DNA of 10,305 bases from positions 1 to 10,305 of the forward strand of contig JBCCFC010000395.1 in the NCBI GenBank assembly GCA_039029935.1, in the 5' to 3' direction. Under the pieces are notes generated by a model. It ran no database searches. It was given only the letters and a program-made list of their open reading frames with translations, and had not been told where the DNA came from. The translations under genes were made by a program, and so were the position numbers. Each line of letters opens with the position of its first letter. Position 1 is the first letter of the stretch. This DNA comes from G039029935 sp039029935. GTDB lineage: Bacteria; Chloroflexota; Anaerolineae; Caldilineales; Caldilineaceae. This document shows, piece after piece, positions 1-5,997 of the stretch.

Positions 1-44
1 GGACCGATGCTTGTTTCGAGTATTTCATATCCTTTGAAACTCAT
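1..44 (-). CDS. 5' end of an unidentified gene, cut by the window edge
   Basis: On the minus strand an ATG at 44-42 opens a frame reading MSFKGYEILETSIG before the window ends. A Shine-Dalgarno-like AAAGGA lies seven bases upstream of it (rc of about 52-57). The short start resembles the N-terminus of bacterial Ser/Thr protein kinases, which often begin with a GYEILE-type segment before the glycine-rich loop, but 14 residues are too few for a call. It is divergent from the plus-strand pair that starts at 379. The start is supported by the RBS; the function is a guess. Confidence 0.4.
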   Translation of the reverse strand, partial: MSFKGYEILETSIG

Positions 45-285
45 TTTTGTATCCTTTATATTTACACTAATCTCGTATATATTGCCTTGTACGATTTATC
101 TTTTAATAGCACAGCCCGGCTAATTGACATGAATATTCCTACACTATATTTACAAAAGGTTTAATTACATTGAACGATATTCTACCATTTCCAACGTGGG
201 AATCCGAATATAGAGAGCGGCCAGTAGGGAAGTATAAAATCATAGAACAGACCCCCACCTGTTCATCATTCTTGTCACAGTTGGC
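45..285. other. AT-rich intergenic stretch without a supported gene
   Basis: Between the left-edge gene and the promoter at 286 I see no convincing gene, RNA or repeat. A 72-codon frame opens with TTG at 170 and ends at 388, but its composition does not look like protein, it contains the promoter of the next gene and it overlaps that gene's start. The divergent arrangement means promoters for both sides should lie here. Confidence 0.5.
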
Positions 286-314
286 TAGACAAATTTGTGG
301 TTTTCAGGTATACT
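286..314 (+). promoter_or_regulatory. sigma70-type promoter for the 379 gene
   Basis: A -35 box TAGACA (286-291, five of six matches to TTGACA) and a -10 box TATACT (309-314, five of six matches to TATAAT) are separated by exactly 17 bases. Transcription would start near 321, giving a leader of about 58 bases before the ATG at 379. Judged by eye only. Confidence 0.5.
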
Positions 315-378
315 CTGACTCAGAACATACTTTTTATTTCAATTTTGTATTGCTGTTAAAAAACATGAGGATAGGCCA

Positions 379-783
379 ATGTCTGTGAGTACACTTGAAC
401 TTAGACCATCTCCACAGGAGTTTATCCAAGCAGCAGAGCGACTACCCACCAATGATCTCATGCGCGTTTTAGAGGGGTTATTAACACTGCGCGCAAAGCG
501 ATACGTCCCGACTGTCTCTAAGGAAGAATCTGAACTGTTGGAAAAAATCAATGTCGGTCTATCACCTGAAGTGCAACTCTATTATCACCAATTGATTGAG
601 AAACGTTTGGATGAAACAATGAATGAGACGGAGCATCAGGAATTCATATCACTCAACCAGCAAATTGAAGCAATGAACGTTGAGCGCATTTCCAATTTAA
701 TCAAGTTAGCAGCCATCCGACAAGTCTCTGTGCCACAACTGATGAAAGATTTAGGAATCGAATCACCCGGTTATGTCTCGTGA
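379..783 (+). CDS. small helical protein paired with HNH nuclease
   Basis: A 134-residue protein, rich in Glu, Gln, Leu and Arg, predicted mostly alpha-helical, with no signal peptide, membrane segment or metal motif. The ATG at 379 follows GAGGATAGG at 367-375, which decides the start. The stop overlaps the first codons of the HNH gene (773) by 11 bases, so the two are translationally coupled. Small helical proteins of this kind are often found directly before short HNH endonuclease genes in cyanobacteria and Chloroflexota; no function is established that I know of. A role as partner or antitoxin-like protein is inference only. I do not recognise a named family. Confidence 0.75.
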   Translation: MSVSTLELRPSPQEFIQAAERLPTNDLMRVLEGLLTLRAKRYVPTVSKEESELLEKINVGLSPEVQLYYHQLIEKRLDETMNETEHQEFISLNQQIEAMNVERISNLIKLAAIRQVSVPQLMKDLGIESPGYVS

Positions 784-1063
784 ATATATACCGACACATC
801 TGAAAAGATTGGTCATTGAACGCGCACACGGTTGCTGTGAATATTGTACAAGCCCATCAGGCTATTCCCCATCACCATTTGCGATTGAGCATGTTATTCC
901 AGTTAGCAAAAAAGGACCGACCATAGCCAGCAATCTTGCGTTGGCTTGTCAGGGATGCAACGGCCCAAAATACAACAAAACAACAGGGATCGATCCTATC
1001 TCTAACCAATCTGTACCATTATTTCATCCACGCCGCGATGCTTGGCATGACCATTGGGGTTAA
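773..1063 (+). CDS. HNH endonuclease, C-terminally truncated by a frame break
   Basis: A 96-residue HNH nuclease core. The zinc-binding CxxC pairs are C22/C25 and C59/C62, and the catalytic beta-beta-alpha residues are E39-H40, N54 and N63 (EHVIPV, SNLALACQGCN). HNH proteins of this group cleave DNA or nick it with a single metal ion; the biological target of the standalone forms is unknown. Family members continue after the segment FHPRRDAWHDHW with a linker and then a GLTPTGRAT-like tail. Here the frame stops at TAA (1061-1063) just after DHWG, and that tail appears in another frame (see 1057-1185). The nuclease core is intact, so the product might still fold, but the gene looks damaged or mis-sequenced. 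The start overlaps the preceding gene. Confidence 0.85.
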   Translation: MSREYIPTHLKRLVIERAHGCCEYCTSPSGYSPSPFAIEHVIPVSKKGPTIASNLALACQGCNGPKYNKTTGIDPISNQSVPLFHPRRDAWHDHWG

Positions 1064-1185
1064 CACCAACTGGCCGCGCAACAATTCAAACACTGAAACT
1101 TAATCGTCTTGAATTACTCAATCTTCGTCCGTTATTGTTTACCATTGGGGCACATCCGCCAGCAATATATAGAGTCAAACAGTAG
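1057..1185 (+). pseudogene. out-of-frame C-terminal part of the HNH gene
   Basis: Read in the frame of 1057, this stretch gives GLTPTGRATIQTLKLNRLEL and continues through FTIGAHPP to a TAG at 1183-1185. A GLTPTGRAT segment, then LxLNRxxL, then a closing HPP is the usual C-terminus of this HNH family, so it belongs to the gene at 773. One extra G in the GGGG run at 1056-1059 would join both parts into one frame of 137 residues. Even then the usual linker of about ten residues with a conserved Trp between DHW and GLTPT looks missing, so a real deletion is also possible. Confidence 0.7.
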
Positions 1186-1230
1186 AACACCTAGAATATC
1201 GTCTCGCTTGCGTGATAGGAAAATGATGAG

Positions 1231-1416
1231 TTATTGTTCAACCGTCACACGCACTTGCTGAATCTGCCCATCACGGGCAAAGATGTGCTGGCTGTGGGTG
1301 ACACCTAACTGCATGCCATTCACCTGTTCAGAGCGGCCATCGCTGTGGATGACTTCTATCGTTGGCCTGAGCAGGCTTATGGTTGCTTGGTTGGTTTGAT
1401 CAAAAAATGGAGATGT
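1231..1416 (-). pseudogene. coding-like C-terminal gene remnant
   Basis: On the minus strand an open frame ends in TAA at 1233-1231 and reads, near its end, EVIHSDGRSEQVNGMQLGVT and then ARDGQIQQVRVTVEQ. Beta-strand-like alternation, DGR and DGQ turns and a clean stop suggest the end of a beta-rich protein domain. Upstream the frame runs into two TGA codons inside the terminator hairpin (1409-1448), and I see no start codon with an RBS. It is therefore likely a leftover of a deleted gene. I do not recognise the family. Confidence 0.4.
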
Positions 1417-1448
1417 TCATCACCAACGTGGTTGTGGTGAACATCTCC
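1402..1448 (-). terminator. rho-independent terminator of the redox gene block
   Basis: An 11-bp perfect stem (1409-1419 with 1438-1448, GGAGATGTTCA against TGAACATCTCC) can be extended by a few pairs with a bulge. On the minus strand it is followed by one base and six T (1407-1402). It lies 63 bases after the stop of the catalase-like gene and would end that transcript. Confidence 0.75.
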
Positions 1449-1511
1449 AAATCTGTGTATTACGGATGCTATGAAAGCGTTTTCACAGGCTATCACACCT
1501 GTAGTGGATTG

Positions 1512-2609
1512 TCAATTTTTGTTCGTATGTCCAGCTATCGGCGTGAGTGTTGTCGGGTTATTCCGATCATCACGCCAAGCAGGATGATGAAAGTGAACGA
1601 CATAATCGCCATTATAGGAGGAGACCGCTTCCTTAAAGGTTAATGTACCGATCTTTTTCCAATTTTTAAATGTTAGATATTCAAAGCCCATGAGACCGCG
1701 TGATTTGCCTTCATCGGTTACATTGATATCAAAGACAAGCTCACGTTTGGGGGTGGGATCACCAGCGTCATAGATTTGAGCGTAAATTTCATCACGGAAA
1801 TCAATCCCGTCCCCGTCGATGCGTGGTTGGTCTGGCGAAACAGTCAACTGCATAAATTCTGGTGTGCGCGTTGGCTCGTCTGCCCCCTTGCCCAACTCGG
1901 CAATTTCATAAAGTTGACGTTGTGTCGGCGTTTTGTTCACCAGTTGAAATAAAATTCCTGTAATTGCCAAGATCACCGGACCGCTCAACCCTGGACGGCG
2001 TGTAAGCGTCGTGTCAGGCGCATTCCGCAAAATGGCGTCGTTGATGTAGGTTAACTTGCCCCCACCCAAATCCTCCTGTGTAATAAAGTTGGCAGGGATT
2101 ACCTTTTCGGTTGATGCAGGGTCTAGTGTTGGAAAGACTTTCCCCACCATTGCCAGCGAGCGTGAGGTATCGCGTTTTGTGTTTGTGCAACAGGTGGAGT
2201 AACGTGCAATCACCAGCCCTCGGCTGTCCTTTTTAAAATAGCCCGAATACTCGGTCTCTTCATGGATTGCCCACTCGCCATTTAAAATGATCCCATTTGG
2301 GTGTACAATACGGCGGAAGCCTTGGTTATCTTGTCCCCAGCGCAAATCAGCATGGGATGCGAGTGTGCGCGTTGCGGCCTGTTTGAATTTATACCCCGAG
2401 GAGAAGGGATATAAGCCGCTTACGACACTGCCCAGCGTCACGTCGTATCTCGGCAAGTGTCCAGCCCCATTCCAAACAGGCTGATAGGGATTGGCAAAAG
2501 CAGCCTCGATAATTTCTGTATAGGATGCACCCGTATAGCTGCCATCGTCAGTTGCATTAAATGCTTCGGCCCCGAAAGCCTCTGGTGTTTTTGTTGCTAA
2601 ATTTGTCAT
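1512..2609 (-). CDS. catalase-fold haem protein, divergent, without visible proximal Tyr
   Basis: A 365-residue protein from the ATG at 2609; a longer frame starts at 2663 but would overlap the upstream gene by 44 bases. The start at 2609 lies ten bases after that gene's stop. The distal haem side of catalases is visible: RRIVHPNG (V102-H103), a strand with GEWAIHEE, then ARYS (R136, S138) and KRDTSRSLAMVGKVF, matching the catalase order VxRFS...RDxRGFAxKF, and an Asn in ANFITQ (N174) at the spacing expected for the distal Asn. Val before the His is catalase-like rather than allene-oxide-synthase-like (Thr). The usual RxxxY haem-ligand helix after the IGTLTF strand is not seen; the protein ends about 40 residues later. 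No signal peptide is evident. Likely role: peroxide removal or hydroperoxide conversion in the oxidation module. The fold call is by motif recognition and moderately sure. Confidence 0.6.
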   Translation of the reverse strand: MTNLATKTPEAFGAEAFNATDDGSYTGASYTEIIEAAFANPYQPVWNGAGHLPRYDVTLGSVVSGLYPFSSGYKFKQAATRTLASHADLRWGQDNQGFRRIVHPNGIILNGEWAIHEETEYSGYFKKDSRGLVIARYSTCCTNTKRDTSRSLAMVGKVFPTLDPASTEKVIPANFITQEDLGGGKLTYINDAILRNAPDTTLTRRPGLSGPVILAITGILFQLVNKTPTQRQLYEIAELGKGADEPTRTPEFMQLTVSPDQPRIDGDGIDFRDEIYAQIYDAGDPTPKRELVFDINVTDEGKSRGLMGFEYLTFKNWKKIGTLTFKEAVSSYNGDYVVHFHHPAWRDDRNNPTTLTPIAGHTNKN

Positions 2610-2619
2610 GTTGAATATC

Positions 2620-3723
2620 TCAGCCCCCTTTTGCGACTTTTCTACGGTGATACAATACGGCAACCAGCCAATTCTCTAAAATAATGAATACAAGTAGTCC
2701 AAGACCAATCAGTCCAGCAATAATTTTATTTTTTGTGGAAAGGCTTGGTGCAGGTTCAGGCGGCATATCGGGCCAGGGTTCGGCCAAGTAAGGAAACTCG
2801 CTGAGAAACTCTTTGTCATTTGTCGTCGGTCGCGGCCCAGTCGAGTTGAAAGAGAGTTGGAATGGCAAGCAGTCGCCATACTCACAGGTCAGTTTGACAA
2901 CATCATCAGTCAGCAGTCGCCCATTGGGGAATCCTGCCGGAGAGCGTGTCGTATAAATCATGACATCGGGCACAAAATCGTAGGCTCGAATTTCAAACAA
3001 AGGCATAATATAGGTACCAGTGATATCTTCGAGCAGGTTTGGGTCATCATGAATCTGCGTAATTTTGGCAACATGTTCGTTGGGTGGCGTTGTATTCAAT
3101 GCCTCAAAACGCGGTAACATTGTGCGGTTCGAGCGTCCAACATGATCGATCTGTGTGTCGCCCTTGTGTGATGTCGCCCAGACCAGCCAATCTTGTTGTC
3201 CCTCTGGGAAAGACGCCATTGGGATACGCATTACAATGGCAACAACGTTTGTCCCAAAAAAGTTGGGGAAAATGAAGGGGTCGTCGCGGATACCTGTCCA
3301 CAACTCAATGCCGTCTGTGTTGGTCAACCCATCGATAGATTGATTCATCACACTGGTGTCATTATTGAGCTGGAGTTCGATGGTCACATCCGAGCTGATC
3401 CCTTCGGGACTGGCGATTGTGCCGCCAAAGCGCGCAAGGGCCTCGGCATCGTCATAGGTCACTTCGGTGTGAAGGTCCATGTGAATTCGATAGGTAAATG
3501 GCTCTAGGTTAAAGGGTGGGGGTTGGGTCAATGCTCTGTGGACGTTCAGAATCACGACCATATGCTCGCCATCAGGAAAAACAAACAGGTCTGTAAGTCC
3601 CGAATCGACCTGACCCGCCCCCAAGTTCATGGGGTCGGCATGGTCCGAGGCGAAAGCGGGTGTTGCAGGAAATGAGGACAGGACAAGAAAAGATAACAAC
3701 AGGCAAATCACCATTTTTTTCAT
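2620..3723 (-). CDS. DUF4331 family protein, exported and membrane-anchored
   Basis: A 367-residue protein. Residues 1-26 form a signal peptide (MKK, a hydrophobic stretch, then AFA before SDHADP). The mature start SDHADP, the LTDLFVF segment and the later PAGFPNGRLLTDDVV segment (about 262-276) are typical of DUF4331, a family of exported proteins of unknown function related in sequence feel to beta-rich secreted proteins. Residues 334-358 form a C-terminal membrane helix followed by HRRKVAKGG, so the domain is expected outside with the short basic tail inside. A Cys pair (C280, C285) may form a disulfide. AAGGAG eight bases before the ATG sets the start. It lies between the GMC and catalase-like genes, ten bases before the latter, so the two are cotranscribed. 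Its role is unknown; an accessory or scaffold part of the module is inference. Confidence 0.8.
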   Translation of the reverse strand: MKKMVICLLLSFLVLSSFPATPAFASDHADPMNLGAGQVDSGLTDLFVFPDGEHMVVILNVHRALTQPPPFNLEPFTYRIHMDLHTEVTYDDAEALARFGGTIASPEGISSDVTIELQLNNDTSVMNQSIDGLTNTDGIELWTGIRDDPFIFPNFFGTNVVAIVMRIPMASFPEGQQDWLVWATSHKGDTQIDHVGRSNRTMLPRFEALNTTPPNEHVAKITQIHDDPNLLEDITGTYIMPLFEIRAYDFVPDVMIYTTRSPAGFPNGRLLTDDVVKLTCEYGDCLPFQLSFNSTGPRPTTNDKEFLSEFPYLAEPWPDMPPEPAPSLSTKNKIIAGLIGLGLLVFIILENWLVAVLYHRRKVAKGG

Positions 3724-3743
3724 CTGATTAACACTCCTTAGAA

Positions 3744-3788
3744 ATGGAAATAGAAAAGCAGCAAGTGTGGGTGTTCTGCACCTGCTGC
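3744..3788 (-). terminator. terminator-like hairpin between GMC and DUF4331 genes
   Basis: On the minus strand GCAGCAGGTG (3788-3779) pairs with CACTTGCTGC (3767-3758), ten pairs with one G-U, followed by TTTTCTATTTCC. This sits in the 119-base gap after the GMC stop. The T tract is interrupted, so it may act as a partial terminator or attenuator that lowers expression of the two downstream genes rather than as a full stop. Confidence 0.5.
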
Positions 3789-3842
3789 CTTTATTGAAGT
3801 TGAATTTACGTACAACGGCTATGTTTCACGTGCGCTACGCAA

Positions 3843-5726
3843 TTAGCGCTTTGCCGCCTGAGAGATCACATCAGCGGCTTTTTCGCCAATCATGTAGACC
3901 GAGGTAACAATGAAGAAACCAGGAATCTTCGGAAAGACCGATGCATCGACAATACGCAGCCCTTTGGTGCCATGCACTTCAAAATCACCATTCACAACGC
4001 CACCCTTGTCGCGATCTCCGATTGGGCAGGAGCAAGAGGCATGGTGTCCCCATGCACGGTCTTTGATAAATTGAGCCATCTCTTCATCCGTCTGTACATC
4101 CTTGCCCGGCAACTCCTCTTCCGCAATCGTGCCATTTTCGATCAGGGGTGCTGTCAACTCACGCACAAATTTGATGCCTTCAACAACAGATTGCAGGTCT
4201 TCTCCTTTGGGATCGTTCCCCTCTTCAAAGTAGTGGAAATCAATCTGTGGCACATCACGCGGGTCTGCCGAACGCAGTTTGACTGTACCCGCCGAGTTGT
4301 TGGTGTGCGCCTTCAAAATCGCCCATGTGAGATAATTGAGATGCTCTGGTAAGAGGCTTGAATAGCCAGGGAAGTACCCCCGGAAGAGGCCAACCAGACC
4401 AAAGACAAACAGGTCCGGCAGTGGTCTTTCTTTGACCGACCGTTTGATCACAGCCAAAACCGCACCGTTGGTGGTGTAGACACCCTGACGTTTTGTACTC
4501 CACATTTCATATTGTGGATCATCAACCGTGAATGTTGCATCTTCGAGTACTTCCCAGTTTTTAAAGTTCATGCGGTTGACCACACCAACCTCGTATCGAT
4601 CCTGCATGTTGGTGCCAACCCCAGGCAGATCGACGCGTACAGGGATACCAAAACTTTCGAGTTCCTCGCGTGGGCCAACACCTGACAGCTTGAGCAACTG
4701 TGGCGTGTTGTAGGCCCCACCAGCGAGGATCACCTCACGCGATGCAAAGACCTCGTGTTTCTCTCCTGGGGAATCGCTTGGGTCTTTGTGTGCCCGATAG
4801 AGTTTGGTACCCTTCAAGTATTCAACACCAATGGCTCGATTATCGTCGTCAAAGAGTACTCGTGAAGCGAGCGCATCCAATTCGATTGTCAATCGATCCG
4901 GGTATTTTTGTGCAACATCCAGCACCCGTTCACGTGTGCCATGACGGGCATGGTTGTTGGTTGCGAGCGGTGGTAGGTGCAGGCCGATTGAATCTTCCTC
5001 GTTCAAACGCCAATCATTGGGGTCGCCAAAGCCTTGCAGCAACCATTTAACACGTTGGAAGAATCGTCGTGTGTGGGTAATGCTCTCCAGCGCTGATTTA
5101 AGGATCGTACGAATCAGTGCGCCATCCTTGGCAAGTGCCCGCACAGGGAGTGCAATCTCTGTTTGAAGCCAACCATTAAAGCCATGACGGGTGGGGTTCC
5201 ATCCCAATGAGGCAAAGAACTTTCTCAAGGGACGATAGTTACAACGCTCCATGCGCATAAAATATTTGCGCATATTGTCTGCCGACCATGAGTCGTCACC
5301 AGTGAGTTGAGCCACGTAGTCCCAGTCGTCATTGTGTGGATAGACCATGATCATGGCGTTGTGTGACGTACAGCCACCAAGCGTACCTGCACGGGGATAG
5401 AGGACACCGTTGACCTCTTGTCCGTCCCATTCCTTGACAAATTTAGGGTCCCGTTTTTGTTGTTCATCACTCTCATAATGACGTACAAAGAAGTCCCACT
5501 TCATCGCATCATTTTCTGAAGCAAAAGCATTGAAAACAGGGACATCATAGTCTGCGGGTAGACGGTTTTTAGCGGGAGCAAGGGGTGCGCCCCCCTTGAG
5601 TTTCCTCGGATCGCCCCCCGCCTCCAGCAGCAAGACGGTGTGTCCATTTTCGGCCAGACGAGCAGCCACTGTACCACCGCCTGCCCCTGAACCGACGACA
5701 ATATATTCATATTTAGATTCTGTCAT
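3843..5726 (-). CDS. GMC-family FAD oxidoreductase
   Basis: A 627-residue flavoprotein from the second of two adjacent ATGs (5726-5724), seven bases after AGGAG; the longer frame from 5765 has no better RBS. Near the N-terminus the FAD-binding GSGAGG (12-17) and the ribose-binding Glu in LLLEAGG (E35) are clear. The GMC signatures follow: PRAGTLGGCTSHNA (from 111) and GAYNTPQLLKLSGVGP (337-352). The C-terminal catalytic segment is HHASCSCPIG with H562 in the place of the His of HxxGTCxMG. The segment that normally carries the second catalytic His or Asn reads IPGFFIVTSVYM (601-612), where I see no such residue. GMC enzymes oxidise alcohols, sugars, sterols or aldehydes, passing electrons to oxygen or to another carrier. 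No signal peptide is visible. With a c-type cytochrome gene upstream, a dehydrogenase role is plausible; the substrate cannot be told. Confidence 0.9.
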   Translation of the reverse strand: MTESKYEYIVVGSGAGGGTVAARLAENGHTVLLLEAGGDPRKLKGGAPLAPAKNRLPADYDVPVFNAFASENDAMKWDFFVRHYESDEQQKRDPKFVKEWDGQEVNGVLYPRAGTLGGCTSHNAMIMVYPHNDDWDYVAQLTGDDSWSADNMRKYFMRMERCNYRPLRKFFASLGWNPTRHGFNGWLQTEIALPVRALAKDGALIRTILKSALESITHTRRFFQRVKWLLQGFGDPNDWRLNEEDSIGLHLPPLATNNHARHGTRERVLDVAQKYPDRLTIELDALASRVLFDDDNRAIGVEYLKGTKLYRAHKDPSDSPGEKHEVFASREVILAGGAYNTPQLLKLSGVGPREELESFGIPVRVDLPGVGTNMQDRYEVGVVNRMNFKNWEVLEDATFTVDDPQYEMWSTKRQGVYTTNGAVLAVIKRSVKERPLPDLFVFGLVGLFRGYFPGYSSLLPEHLNYLTWAILKAHTNNSAGTVKLRSADPRDVPQIDFHYFEEGNDPKGEDLQSVVEGIKFVRELTAPLIENGTIAEEELPGKDVQTDEEMAQFIKDRAWGHHASCSCPIGDRDKGGVVNGDFEVHGTKGLRIVDASVFPKIPGFFIVTSVYMIGEKAADVISQAAKR

Positions 5727-5774
5727 CATCTGTCTCCTATGGAATCTAGTGCTTTGTAAACTCAATAATTGGGT

Positions 5775-5812
5775 GTGTTGGTCCTTCCTGTCTTCGCAAG
5801 AAGGACCAACAC
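5775..5812. repeat. 13-bp perfect inverted repeat before the GMC gene
   Basis: GTGTTGGTCCTTC (5775-5787) is perfectly complementary to GAAGGACCAACAC (5800-5812), with a 12-base loop. It lies about 48 bases upstream of the GMC start on the minus strand and directly abuts the tandem repeats. There is no T tract on either side, so it is not a standard terminator. It could be an RNA processing or stabilising hairpin, an attenuator arm, or a protein-binding site. Confidence 0.7.
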
Positions 5813-5892
5813 AAGGAAAGATAGTATCGCAGGTTGGCTACCTGCGCCACAGATAACCAATCTGTGTTACTGGTTTATACTTTCCTCTTCAA
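5812..5892. repeat. 81-bp tandem repeat, copy 1, with two hairpins
   Basis: First of two adjacent 81-base copies that differ at two bases. It contains two 19-base perfect hairpins with 7-bp stems and 5-base loops, CGCAGGTTGGCTACCTGCG (5828-5846) and CACAGATAACCAATCTGTG (5848-5866), enclosed by an AGGAAAG/CTTTCCT outer stem. One hairpin is close to the reverse complement of the other, and the stem differences are paired. It lies in the untranslated gap between cytochrome and GMC genes and would be in a shared minus-strand transcript. Confidence 0.85.
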
Positions 5893-5973
5893 CAAGGAAA
5901 GACAGTATCGCAGGTTGGCTACCTGCGTCACAGATAACCAATCTGTGTTACTGGTTTATACTTTCCTCTTCAA
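5893..5973. repeat. 81-bp tandem repeat, copy 2
   Basis: Second copy, with the same two hairpins at 5909-5927 and 5929-5947. The differences from copy 1 are in the outer-stem bulge and the one-base linker between hairpins, so both hairpins are unchanged. The copy lies 24 bases after the cytochrome stop codon on the minus strand. The unit length is a multiple of three and a plus-strand frame runs through both copies, but nothing else suggests that it is translated. Confidence 0.85.
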
Positions 5974-5997
5974 TATAAAAACTTCGTTTACAAAATA

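Noticed and set aside
170..388. A 72-codon plus-strand frame from a TTG start as a real gene.
   Set aside because: The start codon is weak, the composition is not protein-like, the frame contains the promoter of the 379 gene and overlaps its start.
2607..2663. The longer N-terminus of the catalase-like protein, starting at 2663.
   Set aside because: It would overlap the DUF4331 gene by 44 bases, and the extra residues are that gene's end read in another frame. The ATG at 2609 just after the stop fits better.
5812..5973. A CRISPR array.
   Set aside because: Only two adjacent 81-base copies without spacers of differing sequence, and no cas genes nearby.
5769..5978. A 69-codon plus-strand frame through the 81-bp repeats as a repeat protein.
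   Set aside because: It exists because the unit length is a multiple of three. There is no clear RBS, and the sequence is explained by hairpins, whose differences are paired rather than codon-like.
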